A stretch of 64,000 nucleotides of DNA from Gordonia neofelifaecis NRRL B-59395 (GCF_000192435.1 NZ_AEUD01000002.1:124001-188000), one strand, 5' to 3'. Numbered from the stretch's first letter, positions 28,420 to 37,975 are shown. The notes: a model not told the origin generated them from the sequence alone. A program made the numbers and translations.

Positions 28420-28895
28420 GCATCGACCGAACGGTCATCGGCTCGCACACCCCTCCGCAGACCCTGCTCATCACTCGCAGCAGGTTGCGCGCGTTCGCGA
28501 AGGCCACCGGTCAGCGCGACCCGGAGTATCTGGACGTCGCGGCCGCGAACGCGGCGGGCCACCCCGATCTGCCGGTGCCGCCGACCTTCCTGTTCGGCAT
28601 CGAATTGGAGGCCCCGGACCCGTTCGCCTACCTCGCCGAGCTCGGCGTCGACCTGCGGCGAGTGCTGCACGGTGAGCAGAGCTTCGAGTACCACCGGATG
28701 GCGTTCGCGGGAGAGGAACTCACCGCCCGGAGCACCATCGTCGACGTCTACGACAAGAAGGGCGGGCTGCTCGACTTCATCGTCCGGGAGACCGAGGTCT
28801 CCGACGCCGACGGCGCGAGGGTCGCCACCTTGCGAAGCTCCATCGTCGTCCAGAATCCGGTCGCCGAGGGCCGGAGAGAGCAGGCCGCGTCATGA
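28416..28895 (+). CDS. Hot-dog hydratase subunit (MaoC N-terminal / FAS1-like)
   Basis: 159 residues resembling the non-catalytic half of (R)-specific enoyl-CoA hydratases such as HadA-like subunits: SRLRAFAKATGQRDPEYLDV, PVPPTFLFG and LHGEQSFEYHRMAFAGEEL. The catalytic Asp-His pair of the hydratase motif is not complete here and is found in the next gene, so the two probably form a heterodimer. Overlaps both neighbours by 4 bases. Confidence 0.88.
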   Translation: MSIDRTVIGSHTPPQTLLITRSRLRAFAKATGQRDPEYLDVAAANAAGHPDLPVPPTFLFGIELEAPDPFAYLAELGVDLRRVLHGEQSFEYHRMAFAGEELTARSTIVDVYDKKGGLLDFIVRETEVSDADGARVATLRSSIVVQNPVAEGRREQAAS

Positions 28896-29311
28896 CCTCG
28901 ATCCACACCTTCGAGCCGGAAGTCGGCGCCACACTGCCACCGCCGGCGATCGATCCGATCTCCCGGACCACGCTCGCCCTGTTCGCCGGAGCCTCCGGCG
29001 ACCACAATCCGATCCACGTCGACCTCGACGTCGCGCGCGGTGCCGGACTCGACGACGTCTTCGCCCACGGCATGCTCTCGATGGCCTACCTCGGGAGACT
29101 GCTGACCGACGCCGTCCCGCAAGACGCCATCCGCTCGTACCGGGTGCGGTTCGCGGCGATCACTCCGGTCCACGGCCGTCCGACATGCACCGGAACGGTC
29201 ACCGCGATCGACGACGTCGACGGCGAACGCCGGGCGACCGTCGAACTTGCCGTCGCGCTCGACGACGGCACCGTGACCCTGCTCGGCGACGCCGTGCTGG
29301 CGATCGACTAG
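28892..29311 (+). CDS. MaoC-type enoyl-CoA hydratase
   Basis: 139 residues. The hydratase-2 motif GASGDHNPIHVD (about 32-43) with the catalytic Asp and His is intact, and AHGMLSMAYLGRLL follows. It hydrates 2-enoyl-CoA to the (R)-3-hydroxy form. Its partner is the preceding hot-dog protein, and the 3-hydroxy product would go to the SDR encoded next. Confidence 0.9.
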   Translation: MTSIHTFEPEVGATLPPPAIDPISRTTLALFAGASGDHNPIHVDLDVARGAGLDDVFAHGMLSMAYLGRLLTDAVPQDAIRSYRVRFAAITPVHGRPTCTGTVTAIDDVDGERRATVELAVALDDGTVTLLGDAVLAID

Positions 29312-29355
29312 CTCGCAACACAGCCCAGCTCACTTCACAGACAGGACCTGAATAC

Positions 29356-30183
29356 ATGGGAAAGCTCGAAGGCAAGTCCGCGATCGTCAGCGGGTCGGGA
29401 CGCGGCATCGGTCGGTCCATCGCACTCAAGCTCGCCGCCGAAGGCGCTCGAGTGGTGGTGAACGATCTCGACCCCGAGCCGGCGAAAGCCGTGGTCGATG
29501 AGATCGTCGCCGCGGGCGGCACGGCGGTCGGCTGCCCGGGGAACGTCACCGACGCGGACTTCGGCGAACGGTTCGTCGGCACCGCGGTCGACGAGTTCGG
29601 TGGACTCGACATCATCATCAACAACGCCGGATACACCTGGGACTCGGTGATTCAGAAGATGGGCGACGACCAGTGGGACGCGATCCTCGACGTTCATCTC
29701 AAGGCGCCGTTCCACATCCTCCGGGCCGCGCAGCCGGTGATCAGCAGGGCGGCCAAGGCCGAACGAGCGGCGGGGACGCCGGTCCACCGAAAGGTCGTGA
29801 ACATCTCGTCGGTCGCGGGGATCTACGGCAATGCCGGACAGGTGAACTACTCCTCGGCGAAGGCGGGCATCGTCGGAATGACGCGCACCCTGGCCAAGGA
29901 GTGGGGCCGGTACAACGTCAACGTGAACGCGGTGGCCTTCGGCTTCATCGAGACGCGGCTGACGACGGCGGCGGCCGACGGTGACGCGACCATCGACATC
30001 GAGGGCCGCGAGATCAAGGTCGGCGTCAACCCGCAGCTGCTCGAGGCGATGAAGATGATGATTCCGCTCGGCCGGCCGGGTACTCCGGACGAGGCCGCGG
30101 GATCGGTGGTGATGCTGACGTATCCCGAGGCGGACTACGTCAGCGGCCAGATGATGATCACCGGCGGCGGGTTCGTGGGGTAG
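29356..30183 (+). CDS. SDR-family 3-hydroxyacyl-CoA dehydrogenase candidate
   Basis: 275 residues of the FabG type. Cofactor motif SGSGRGIGRS near 12-21, NNAG near 90, and catalytic Ser-Tyr-Lys in VVNISSVAGIYGNAGQVNYS followed by SAK (about 154-176). The C-terminus GQMMITGGGFVG is typical. Operon context between a MaoC hydratase and thiolase supports oxidation of a 3-hydroxyacyl-CoA. The exact substrate is inferred. Confidence 0.9.
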   Translation: MGKLEGKSAIVSGSGRGIGRSIALKLAAEGARVVVNDLDPEPAKAVVDEIVAAGGTAVGCPGNVTDADFGERFVGTAVDEFGGLDIIINNAGYTWDSVIQKMGDDQWDAILDVHLKAPFHILRAAQPVISRAAKAERAAGTPVHRKVVNISSVAGIYGNAGQVNYSSAKAGIVGMTRTLAKEWGRYNVNVNAVAFGFIETRLTTAAADGDATIDIEGREIKVGVNPQLLEAMKMMIPLGRPGTPDEAAGSVVMLTYPEADYVSGQMMITGGGFVG

Positions 30184-30187
30184 TGGG

Positions 30188-31741
30188 ATGACGTCGACAG
30201 CGGAGGCAGCCGCCACGGCCGAGCGAGTCGCGGTCGTCCGATGCGGTGATCAGATTCGGACACACGACGAGGTCAGAGCGCGTGCGGCACGGCTCGCCGG
30301 CGGTCTCGCCGCCGTCGGGCTCGAGCACGGCGATCGGTACGGGATCGTCATGCGGAACGAGATCGGGTTCATCGAGGCCACGCTCGCGGGATCGATCCTC
30401 GGCGCGGTCCCGGTAGCGGTCAACTGGCATTGGACCGGCGACGACCTGGCACACCTGCTCATCGACAGCGCGGCGACCGCGGTCATCGTTCACTCGGATC
30501 TGCTCTCCGCAGTCGAGGCGGTCGTGCCCGACGGCGTCGCCGTGATCGAGGCACCGGTACCGTCGGCCGTCGCCGGCGCGTACGGATTCGCGGTCCCGGA
30601 CCTGACCGGGAGGTATCCCGACACCGAGAGCCTGATCGCGTCGTCGACGCCGCCGTCCCCCTCGGCCACACCGCCGTTGAGCGTCATCTACACATCGGGG
30701 ACCACGGGTCTGCCGAAGGGAATTCTCCGCAGTCCGCTGACGCCGGAGCAGAGCGCGGAGTTGTTCCGCGTCGGGGCGATCGGGCTCGGGCTCGGGGCCG
30801 CCAGGTCGACGATGATCCCGGCGCCGCTGTATCACACGGCGCCGAACACCCACGCGGTGTTCGCGATCGGTCTCGGACTGGACCTCGAGATCATGCCGCG
30901 GTTCGACGAGGAGGAGTTCCTTCGTCTCATCCAGGACCGACGCATCGAGCACATCCAGGCGGTGCCGACGATGTTCCTGCGTGTGCTGCGCCTTCCCGAG
31001 GAAAAGCTGCGCGCGTACGACCTGTCGTCGCTGCGAGCGATAGTTCATGCCGCGGCGCCGTGCCCGGTGGACACCAAACGTCGCGCGATCGAACTCTTCG
31101 GACCGATCGTCGAGGAGTACTACGGCGGTTCGGAGACGGGCATGGCGGTGTACTGCACCGCTCTGGAGTGGTTGGACCATCCAGGGACCGTCGGCAGACC
31201 GTTCGCCGACGCCGAAGTCAGGATCCTCGGGCCCGACGATGAGGAACTGCCCGCGGGGGAGACGGGCGACGTCTATCTCAAACCGTTCTCGGCGTGGCCG
31301 GACTTCACCTACATCGGAAACGACGCCAAGCGCCGCGATATGGAGAGGGACGGTTTCGTCACCGTCGGCGACATCGGCCACCTCGACGAGGACGGCTTCC
31401 TCTTCCTCAGCGACCGTCGCAACGACATGGTCATCTCCGGCGGAGTGAACATCTATCCGGCCGAGATCGAGGCCTGTCTCCTGGCGATGCCGGGCATTCT
31501 CGACGCCGCAGTGTTCGGCATCCCGGACGCTGAGTTCGGCGAGGCGCTGGCGGCGCATCTGGAGGCGGACGAGGGCATTCAGCCCACCCCGGACGAGGTC
31601 CGCGACTGGGTGAGGTCGCACCTGGCCGCATACAAGGTGCCACGCGTGGTGGTCTTCGAGGAGAAGCTGCCACGAGAGGAGACCGGCAAGCTGTTCAAGC
31701 GTCGCCTGAAGGAGCCGTATTGGATGCAGGCCGATGCCTGA
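30188..31741 (+). CDS. Acyl-CoA ligase (FadD-type), first copy
   Basis: 517-residue ANL-superfamily ligase. AMP-binding P-loop YTSGTTGLPKG near 172-182, the YYGGSETG A5 motif near 315, GDIGHLDEDGFLFLSDR A7 region near 395, and the catalytic lysine in EETGKLFKRRL at the end. It activates a carboxylic acid as CoA thioester. The gene starts 4 bases after the SDR and overlaps the crotonase by 8 bases. Confidence 0.93.
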   Translation: MTSTAEAAATAERVAVVRCGDQIRTHDEVRARAARLAGGLAAVGLEHGDRYGIVMRNEIGFIEATLAGSILGAVPVAVNWHWTGDDLAHLLIDSAATAVIVHSDLLSAVEAVVPDGVAVIEAPVPSAVAGAYGFAVPDLTGRYPDTESLIASSTPPSPSATPPLSVIYTSGTTGLPKGILRSPLTPEQSAELFRVGAIGLGLGAARSTMIPAPLYHTAPNTHAVFAIGLGLDLEIMPRFDEEEFLRLIQDRRIEHIQAVPTMFLRVLRLPEEKLRAYDLSSLRAIVHAAAPCPVDTKRRAIELFGPIVEEYYGGSETGMAVYCTALEWLDHPGTVGRPFADAEVRILGPDDEELPAGETGDVYLKPFSAWPDFTYIGNDAKRRDMERDGFVTVGDIGHLDEDGFLFLSDRRNDMVISGGVNIYPAEIEACLLAMPGILDAAVFGIPDAEFGEALAAHLEADEGIQPTPDEVRDWVRSHLAAYKVPRVVVFEEKLPREETGKLFKRRLKEPYWMQADA

Positions 31742-32498
31742 GGCGCTCGCCGAGATCGGGTCGGACGGAGTCGGCGTCCTGACTCTCAACCGGCCGGACC
31801 GACTCAACGCCGTGACGGCGAGCGCCGTCAAAGAGCTCACCGCGCGAGTTCGCGAACTGGGTGACGATCCGAACTGCCGCGCGGTGGTGCTGACCGGCGC
31901 CGGACGGGCGTTCTGCGCGGGCCTGGACTTGCGCGACGGTCTCGGCGTCGTTGACGCGGACCCGGTTCGCGGCGCGTACACCGGGATGCGTCAGGTGGTC
32001 GACGCGGTGATCGCGCTCCGGGAGATCCCGCAGCCGGTGATCGCCGCCGTTCGCGGTGCGGCGGGCGGGGCGGGCTTCGCGCTCGCCGCGGCATCGGACT
32101 TCCGATACTGCTCGCCGGATGCCCGATTCGGTGCGCCGTTCGTCGCACTCGGCGTCAGTGCGGGAGACCTCGGACTCAGCTGGATGCTGCCGCGTCTCAT
32201 CGGGTCCGGGGACGCCGCGGAACTGCTCTACACCGCCGGCGAGCTCGACGCCGACGACGCCATGGCCCACGGTCTCGTGCAGAAGATCGCCGATGATCCG
32301 CTGGCGGCGGCCCGGGCACGGGCCGCGGAGATCGCGGCGCAACCGGCGCTCGCGGTGCAGCTCACCAAGAAACTGCTCGACGCCTCGGTTCGCGGCACCG
32401 GTTACCGCGAACACCTCGAATCCGAGCTGCGCGCCCAGGTCATCGGGTTGTCGTCAGCCGATCACTTGACCGCTGTCGACGGATTCAGTCGGCGCTAG
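31734..32498 (+). CDS. Enoyl-CoA hydratase/isomerase (crotonase family)
   Basis: 254 residues. Oxyanion-hole segments GAGRAFCAGLDLRDGLG (about 57-73) and AAVRGAAGGAGFALAAASDF (about 103-122) are intact. At the second catalytic glutamate of classical hydratases the sequence reads LGVSAGDLGLSWMLPR, with Gly/Asp instead of the usual Glu region, so hydration is not certain. Isomerase or retro-Claisen type activities are alternatives. Confidence 0.88.
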   Translation: MPEALAEIGSDGVGVLTLNRPDRLNAVTASAVKELTARVRELGDDPNCRAVVLTGAGRAFCAGLDLRDGLGVVDADPVRGAYTGMRQVVDAVIALREIPQPVIAAVRGAAGGAGFALAAASDFRYCSPDARFGAPFVALGVSAGDLGLSWMLPRLIGSGDAAELLYTAGELDADDAMAHGLVQKIADDPLAAARARAAEIAAQPALAVQLTKKLLDASVRGTGYREHLESELRAQVIGLSSADHLTAVDGFSRR

Positions 32499-32529
32499 CC
32501 GCTCGCCGGCCGAGTCCGGAAGGGACATC

Positions 32530-34059
32530 ATGTATCTCACTCAGGCATTGCATCGGAACGTTCAGGCACAGCCGGATCAGATCGCCACGATCTGCGGGGA
32601 TCGCACCAGGACGCACAATCAGACGATCAATCGGATCGCCCGGTTCGCGGCTGCGCTCGGTGCCCTCGGCGTCCGGCCGGACGACCGCGTCGCGATTCTG
32701 GCCCTCAACTCCGACAGATACTTCGAGGTCCTCATGGCGACGGCGTGGGCCGACGCCGTGATGGTGCCGGTCAACACCCGCTGGAGCGTCGCCGAGATAG
32801 CCTTCTCCCTCGCCGATGCGGAGGCCGGCGTCCTGGTCGTCGACGACGCGTTCAGCGGAATGGTCGATGACCTCCGGTCCGCGTGTCCCGGTGTCCGAAG
32901 CGTGATTCACGCCGGCGACCAGGCGTCGCCCGCGGGGCTGGAGGAGTACGAGGACCTGATCGCGCGCACCGAGCCGGTTCCGGATGCGCATCGGCGTGGC
33001 GACGCCCTCGCGGGCATCTTCTACACCGGTGGCACCACCGGCACCCCGAAGGGCGTGATGCTCAGCCATCGGAATCTGCTGACGTCGGCATTGGGGTCTG
33101 CGGCGGCGGGAATATGGGGTGTGCGCGGCCGGATGCTGCACGTCGCTCCGATGTTCCACCTCGCCGACCTCGCGTCGGTCGTCGGTTGCATGCTGCTCGG
33201 CGGATCTCATGTGATGCTGCCGACCTTCGACCCCGAGACGGTGTGCCGAACCATCGGCGAGCACCAGGTCACAGACGCATTGCTCGTGCCGACGATGATG
33301 CAGATCCTCGTCGATGATCCGCACGTCAAGGACTATCCGACGGACTGTCTCGCGAACATCATGTACGGCGCATCGCCGATCTCCGAAGCACTGCTCGCGA
33401 GAACGCGCGCCGCGTTTCCCAGCGCGGCTCTGAACCAGGCCTACGGGATGACGGAGCTGTCGCCGGTGGCGACGCTGCTGCGCGACGAGGACCACGACCA
33501 TCCGGTGCGACGGCGGTCGGCCGGACAAGCGGCGCCTCATGCCCTGGTCCGCGTCGTCGACCCGGACGGTGCGGATCTGCCGACCGGCTCGGTCGGCGAG
33601 ATCGTGTGCGCCGGAGACCACGTGATGCTGGGTTATTGGAATCGTCCGGAGGAGACGGCGGCCGCGCTGCGCGACGGGTGGATGCACACCGGCGACGGCG
33701 GGTACCTGGACGAGGACGGCTACGTCTACGTCGTGGACCGGATCAAGGACATGATCATCACCGGTGGCGAGAACGTGTACTCGGTGGAGGTCGAGAACGC
33801 GATCGCGAAGCACCCGGCGGTCGCACAGTGCGCGGTGATCGGGATTCCGGACGACCGCTGGGGCGAACGGGTGCACGCCGTCGTCGGCCTGATGCCCGGT
33901 CAGACGTTGACGCTCGACGAACTGGCCGATCATGTCCGCGAGCACATCGCGGGATACAAGGTGCCGCGGTCGATGTCCGTCGTCGAGCAGTTCCCGATGT
34001 CCGGTGCGGGAAAGATCCTGAAGCGGGAGCTTCGGATCCAGTTCGCGTCGGCCGAGTGA
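32530..34059 (+). CDS. Acyl-CoA ligase (FadD-type), second copy
   Basis: 509 residues. P-loop FYTGGTTGTPKGVMLSHRN near 166-184, the NQAYGMTELSP motif near 310, GYLDEDGYVYVVDRIKDMI near 397-415, and catalytic Lys in GAGKILKREL near the C-terminus. It differs from the first ligase, so the operon may activate two different acids or the two ends of one degraded substrate. Last gene of the operon, 31 bases after the crotonase. Confidence 0.93.
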   Translation: MYLTQALHRNVQAQPDQIATICGDRTRTHNQTINRIARFAAALGALGVRPDDRVAILALNSDRYFEVLMATAWADAVMVPVNTRWSVAEIAFSLADAEAGVLVVDDAFSGMVDDLRSACPGVRSVIHAGDQASPAGLEEYEDLIARTEPVPDAHRRGDALAGIFYTGGTTGTPKGVMLSHRNLLTSALGSAAAGIWGVRGRMLHVAPMFHLADLASVVGCMLLGGSHVMLPTFDPETVCRTIGEHQVTDALLVPTMMQILVDDPHVKDYPTDCLANIMYGASPISEALLARTRAAFPSAALNQAYGMTELSPVATLLRDEDHDHPVRRRSAGQAAPHALVRVVDPDGADLPTGSVGEIVCAGDHVMLGYWNRPEETAAALRDGWMHTGDGGYLDEDGYVYVVDRIKDMIITGGENVYSVEVENAIAKHPAVAQCAVIGIPDDRWGERVHAVVGLMPGQTLTLDELADHVREHIAGYKVPRSMSVVEQFPMSGAGKILKRELRIQFASAE

Positions 34060-34073
34060 GACGTCGAACGGAG

Positions 34074-34137
34074 GGGATCCCCGCTCAGGCTCGGCACCGC
34101 CGCTGAGGGCGATGACGGCGATTGAGCGGGGAATCCC
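34074..34137. terminator. Possible terminator between the ligase operon and cysE
   Basis: GGGATCCCCGCTCA pairs with TGAGCGGGGAATCCC (one bulged base) across a 35-base loop, between convergent genes. The long loop makes the assignment tentative. Confidence 0.4.
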
Positions 34138-34147
34138 GTCCGATGAT

Positions 34148-34729
34148 TCAGATGTAGATCGCCGGGTCGGCGTAGGGGTCGTGGGCCACGACGTTGCCGG
34201 GCCGCGTCGCGGCGGCGACGCCGACGGCCACGTAACCGGCCGGAACGTCATGCACCACAACGGCATTGGCCCCGACCTTGGCGTCGTCACCGAGAGTGAT
34301 GGGGCCGAGTACCTTGGCGCCTGCGCCGATCAGCACGCGGTCGCCGACGGTGGGATGACGCTTGCCCTTCGACATGCTGACGCCGCCGAGGGTGGAGCCG
34401 TGGAACATCACGACATCCTCGCCGATCTCCGCGGTCTCGCCGATCACCACGCCCATGCCGTGGTCGATGAACATCCGGCGTCCGATCACCGCACCGGGAT
34501 GGATCTCGATGCCGGTCAGGAACCTGGCGAATTGCGAGAGCAGCCGCGCAGGCATCCTGGTCAGTCCACCGCGGGTCCACATCTGGTGCGAGACACGGTG
34601 GATCCACAGCGCGTGAACGCCGGGGTACGCGAGCGCGACCTCGAACATCGACCGCGCCGCCGGATCCCGCTCCTGCGCCGCCCGCAGGTCTTCGCGCAGC
34701 ACGCGCAGGAGAGGAGCCGAATCGGACAT
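34148..34729 (-). CDS. cysE: Serine O-acetyltransferase CysE
   Basis: 193 residues, the short actinobacterial form. It makes O-acetylserine for cysteine synthesis. The left-handed beta-helix hexapeptides begin near [10 protein letters not shown] and include [19 protein letters not shown]. The catalytic histidine is in the HGMG region and [21 protein letters not shown] follows. The start overlaps the cysK stop as ATGA, giving a two-gene cysK-cysE operon. Confidence 0.96.
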   Translation of the reverse strand: MSDSAPLLRVLREDLRAAQERDPAARSMFEVALAYPGVHALWIHRVSHQMWTRGGLTRMPARLLSQFARFLTGIEIHPGAVIGRRMFIDHGMGVVIGETAEIGEDVVMFHGSTLGGVSMSKGKRHPTVGDRVLIGAGAKVLGPITLGDDAKVGANAVVVHDVPAGYVAVGVAAATRPGNVVAHDPYADPAIYI

Positions 34730-35667
34730 CAGTCGACCAGGCCCTCGAACAGCGGCGTCGACAGGTAGCGCTCTCCGAAGTCGGGGAGCACGACGACGAT
34801 CGTCTTGCCCTTCGACTCCGGACGAGCCGCGATCTGGACCGCGGCGGCCAGCGCCGCACCGGACGAGATGCCGACCAGCAGGCCCTCCTCGGTGGCGGCG
34901 CGACGGGCCCACTTCACCGCGGTCTCCGCGTTGACGTCGATGACCTCGTCGTAGACGGTGGTGTCGAGCACTTCGGGGACGAAGTTCGCGCCGAGGCCCT
35001 GGATCTTGTGGGGGCCGGGTGCTCCGCCGTTGAGGATGGCCGACTCCTCGGGCTCCACCGCGAAGATCTTCACCTCGGGCTTGCGCTCCTTGAGCACCTG
35101 GCCGACGCCGGTGATCGTGCCGCCGGTGCCGATGCCCGCGACCACGGCGTCCACGGCGCCGTCGGTGTCGGCCCAGATCTCCTCGGCCGTGGTGCGACGG
35201 TGGATCTCCGCGTTGGCCTGGTTGGCGAACTGCCGGGCCAGCACCGAGCCGCGGCGCTCCGAGGCGATCTTCTCCGCGGCGTTGACCGCACCGGCCATGC
35301 CCTCGGCGGCCGGCGTGAGGACGAGTTCGGCACCGAAGGCGCGGAGCAGCGCGCGGCGCTCCTTCGACATCGACTCCGGCATCGTCAGCACGACGTTGTA
35401 GCCGCGCGCCGCGCCGACCATCGCGAGGGCGATGCCGGTGTTGCCGCTGGTGGCCTCGATGATGGTGCCGCCCGCGGGCAGATCGCCCGACGCCTCGGCG
35501 GCGTCGACGATCGCGACGCCGATGCGGTCCTTCACCGAGTTGGTCGGGTTGTAGTACTCCAGCTTGGCGAGAACGGTGGCCTCGGCGCCGTCGGTGATCC
35601 GGTTGAGGCGGACCAGCGGGGTGCGGCCCATCAGGGCGGTGACGTCGTCGAAAATGGTGGGAGACAT
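34729..35667 (-). CDS. cysK: Cysteine synthase A (O-acetylserine sulfhydrylase)
   Basis: 312 residues. PLP lysine Lys46 in [10 protein letters not shown], the TSGNTGIAL substrate loop (about 73-81) and the [10 protein letters not shown] phosphate-binding loop (about 175-184). The start ATG is preceded by AAGGAAAG. The same frame stays open for another 220 codons upstream, but that part lacks cysteine synthase features. A leader with a short ORF precedes it. Confidence 0.97.
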   Translation of the reverse strand: MSPTIFDDVTALMGRTPLVRLNRITDGAEATVLAKLEYYNPTNSVKDRIGVAIVDAAEASGDLPAGGTIIEATSGNTGIALAMVGAARGYNVVLTMPESMSKERRALLRAFGAELVLTPAAEGMAGAVNAAEKIASERRGSVLARQFANQANAEIHRRTTAEEIWADTDGAVDAVVAGIGTGGTITGVGQVLKERKPEVKIFAVEPEESAILNGGAPGPHKIQGLGANFVPEVLDTTVYDEVIDVNAETAVKWARRAATEEGLLVGISSGAALAAAVQIAARPESKGKTIVVVLPDFGERYLSTPLFEGLVD

Positions 35668-35742
35668 GGGCTTTCCTTTGCGAAATGGGTCCGTGAAGGG
35701 TCCGGAAGAAGAGACCGGTGGTGCTGATTGATGCCGGCTGCA

Positions 35743-35763
35743 CCGATCCCGAAGGCGGGACGG
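35743..35763 (-). promoter_or_regulatory. Hairpin in the cysK leader
   Basis: CCGATCCCG pairs with CGGGACGG (one bulge) around a 4-base loop, about 20 bases after the leader ORF stop and 75 bases before cysK. A candidate attenuator or structural element. Confidence 0.3.
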
Positions 35764-35779
35764 CACGATGCGATGAGCC

Positions 35780-35854
35780 CTACTGACAGTGATCGGTGAG
35801 GAAGTACACCGAGTGGGCGAAGAGGGCACGCGACAGGTGCGGGAAGGGGTCCAC
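35780..35854 (-). CDS. Candidate leader peptide ORF upstream of cysK
   Basis: A GTG with a perfect GGAGG five bases upstream opens a 24-residue frame ending in LTDHCQ before a TAG. A Cys codon is the second-last sense codon. It lies 113 bases before cysK, in the only long leader of this sulfur operon. Cysteine-sensing leader ORFs have been described for other mycobacterial sulfur genes. The link here is by analogy. Confidence 0.5.
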   Translation of the reverse strand: MDPFPHLSRALFAHSVYFLTDHCQ

Positions 35855-35939
35855 CGCATCCTCCTAGAAGTCGTCAAGCCGTCTGTGATGAAGGCTAACA
35901 GACCGTCGCGTCGGACGATCCGGGGAACTCCCGCCCGGC

Positions 35940-36536
35940 TCAGTCCATCCCTCGCGCCGCGAGCGTCTCGGCGAAACCGTCGGCGGTCTGGAGCGCCGCG
36001 AGGACGGTCGGGGCCAGCAGGACTCGCGGTCCGGCGCGGAGGCCGCGGGCGCGCCGGGCCTGGTCCACCTGGGCGAGGACTTCGGCGATCAGTGGAATGC
36101 TGCGGATGGTGAGCGCGAAGGCCATCGCGATGAGATCTGTGCGGACACCGAGGCGCTTCAGCGGGCTCAGTCCGGTGATGATCGCGTCGAGCATGTCGGC
36201 GGTCCGGGTGGTCAGGGTGACGACGGCGGCGAGTCCGACCGAGGCCAGCAGGACGGCGCAGACCACGAAGGCGCGCGCGGCGTCGGTGATGATCCATTGA
36301 AAGACGAACAGTGCGGCCAATACCCACACGACGCCCTTCACCTGCGACCAGGCGTTGCGCGGTGGAATCCAGGCCAGCGCGAAGGTCGCTGCGGTCGCGG
36401 CCAGCGCGACGCCCGCCGCCAGCGGGGATCGGACCACCACGGCGACGGTGATGATCGACGCCATCAGCGCGACGATCTTGAACCCGGCGGGCAGGCGATG
36501 CAGCAGTGAGTGGCCCGGGACGTAGACGCCGATCAT
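35940..36536 (-). CDS. bioN: Biotin ECF transporter transmembrane protein BioN
   Basis: 198 residues with about five hydrophobic segments. The C-terminal cytoplasmic region contains [16 protein letters not shown], the Ala-Arg-Gly coupling motif by which EcfT proteins grip the ATPase. The start overlaps the bioM stop by 4 bases. Assignment to biotin follows from the neighbouring BioY. Confidence 0.9.
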   Translation of the reverse strand: MIGVYVPGHSLLHRLPAGFKIVALMASIITVAVVVRSPLAAGVALAATAATFALAWIPPRNAWSQVKGVVWVLAALFVFQWIITDAARAFVVCAVLLASVGLAAVVTLTTRTADMLDAIITGLSPLKRLGVRTDLIAMAFALTIRSIPLIAEVLAQVDQARRARGLRAGPRVLLAPTVLAALQTADGFAETLAARGMD

Positions 36537-37231
36537 CGGCTCATCAGGTTCCGGTAGAACGCGATCGCCGGGGCCGGTTCGTCGTCGGCGACAACGCGGC
36601 CGTCGTCGAGCACGATGACGCGGTCGAAGTCGTCGAGCATCGGCAGGTCGTGCGTGAGCACCACCAGTTGTTCGTCGAGCCCGGCGAACACGCGACGGAG
36701 CATGAGGGCGTTGCGGAGATCGAGCATCGTGGTGGGTTCGTCGGCCACCAGGATGCTCGGTCCGACGACCATCACCGCGGCCAGTGCGAGCAACTGCTTC
36801 TGTCCGCCGGACAGTTGATGTGCCGGTTGATCGGCGTGGCCGTCGAGCCCGAAGTCCGCGAGTACCTCGCGAGCCCGGGCCCGACGCTGTGCCTTGTCGG
36901 AGACGATGCGCGACAACGACAGCTCGATGTCCTCGGCGACCGTCGGCATGATGATCTGCCGGTCGGGGTCGGAGAAGATGAAGCCGACGTCGCGGCGCAC
37001 CTTGCGCTTGTTCTTGCGGACGTCGAGCCCGTTGACGGTCACCGTGCCGCCGGCGGGGAGGACCAGGCCGTTGATCATCCGCGCGAGCGTCGACTTGCCG
37101 CTGCCGTTCGCGCCGATGACGCCCACTCGGCGCTCGGGGATCTCGAGGGTGATTCCGCGCAACACGACGCGGTCGCCGAAGGCGTGCTCGACGCCGTCGA
37201 AGACGATCGCGGGTGGCGCGGACTCAGGCAC
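36533..37231 (-). CDS. bioM: Biotin ECF transporter ATPase BioM
   Basis: 232-residue ABC ATPase. Walker [10 protein letters not shown] at 40-48, signature LSGGQ at 140-144, Walker B ILVADEP at 160-166, and the switch histidine in [10 protein letters not shown] single EcfA-type ATPase gene rather than a pair is usual for BioMNY. Overlaps bioY by 8 bases. Confidence 0.93.
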   Translation of the reverse strand: MPESAPPAIVFDGVEHAFGDRVVLRGITLEIPERRVGVIGANGSGKSTLARMINGLVLPAGGTVTVNGLDVRKNKRKVRRDVGFIFSDPDRQIIMPTVAEDIELSLSRIVSDKAQRRARAREVLADFGLDGHADQPAHQLSGGQKQLLALAAVMVVGPSILVADEPTTMLDLRNALMLRRVFAGLDEQLVVLTHDLPMLDDFDRVIVLDDGRVVADDEPAPAIAFYRNLMSR

Positions 37232-37841
37232 GACGGCGGGCGCCCGGACGAAGCGGAGCGATGAGGCCGGGACGGCCGCGGTGGACCGGCGCGGCGACCA
37301 GCGCGGCCACCACCGCCTTGATCACGTCGCCCGCCACGAATGGGCCGTTGGTGGTGATCGCCGCGGTCAGGGACATGTCGGTGCGGAGCAGCAGGCCGAT
37401 GACACCGCAGGTGTAGATGATGAGCACGCCGCCGAGCAGGTTGATGACGATGCCGAGGATGATGTTGTACTTCGGCATCATCAGCGCGGTCAGCAGACCG
37501 ATGACGATCACCGCGGGGAGGAACCCGACGAAGTAGCCCGCGGTCGGTGAGTTCAGGGCGACCATGCCCGTTCGCCCGCCCGCCAGAATCGGCAGGCCGG
37601 CGATGGCCAGCACCATGAAGATGAGGACCGCGAGCGTCCCCTTCTTCGGTCCGAGAACCGCGCCCGCCAGCATGACGCCGAGCGTCTGCAGGGTGATCGG
37701 CACGCCGGCCGCGAGGTTGATCTGTCCGGGCAGTCCGAGGACCGCGATCAGGGCCGCGAAGACGGCCGCCTGTGCGAGGTCGGACAGGTCGAGCGACCAT
37801 GGGGACCGGCGCTCACCGGTGTCGGAGGAAACGTTCGTCAC
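37224..37841 (-). CDS. bioY: Biotin transporter substrate-binding protein BioY
   Basis: 205 residues, five to six membrane segments. Family signatures GVPITLQTLGVMLAGAVLG, then GLPILAGGRTGM and NSPTAGYFVGF. I chose the GTG (MTNVSSDTGE) lying 7 bases after a TACCCT -10 box on the minus strand, giving a leaderless transcript. A longer reading would begin inside the adjacent inverted repeat. First gene of bioY-bioM-bioN. Confidence 0.93.
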   Translation of the reverse strand: MTNVSSDTGERRSPWSLDLSDLAQAAVFAALIAVLGLPGQINLAAGVPITLQTLGVMLAGAVLGPKKGTLAVLIFMVLAIAGLPILAGGRTGMVALNSPTAGYFVGFLPAVIVIGLLTALMMPKYNIILGIVINLLGGVLIIYTCGVIGLLLRTDMSLTAAITTNGPFVAGDVIKAVVAALVAAPVHRGRPGLIAPLRPGARRRA

Positions 37842-37848
37842 AGTTGCA

Positions 37849-37854
37849 AGGGTA
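37849..37854 (-). promoter_or_regulatory. Candidate -10 box of leaderless bioYMN transcript
   Basis: TACCCT on the minus strand, exactly 7 bases before the bioY GTG, with no ribosome-binding site between. Confidence 0.4.
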
Positions 37855-37896
37855 TTTGGCGGGAGGCACGGAACAGAAGTCGGCGTGCGAGACGCT

Positions 37897-37975
37897 GGTG
37901 ACCTGCGCGTCCCCGTCATCGCATCTGATGGACGTATAGTCCACGCACAGTCCTCACGGGGACGCGCAGGTCACC
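37897..37975. repeat. 79-bp symmetric inverted repeat between bioY and iclR remnant
   Basis: Outer arms GGTGACCTGCGCGTCCCCGT (37897-37916) and the perfect complement (37956-37975). 12 unpaired bases on each side lead to an inner pair TGGAC-GTATA-GTCCA (37929-37943). All pairs share one centre. The right arm runs into the IclR reading frame, the left arm into the region upstream of bioY. The inner palindrome resembles IclR-family operators. Confidence 0.85.

Noticed and set aside
35668-36327. In-frame extension upstream of cysK, including an ATG directly after GGAGG with several Cys codons.
   Set aside because: The ATG touches the GGAGG with no spacing, the product has no cysteine synthase similarity, and the GTG frame five bases away from GGAGG is better placed.
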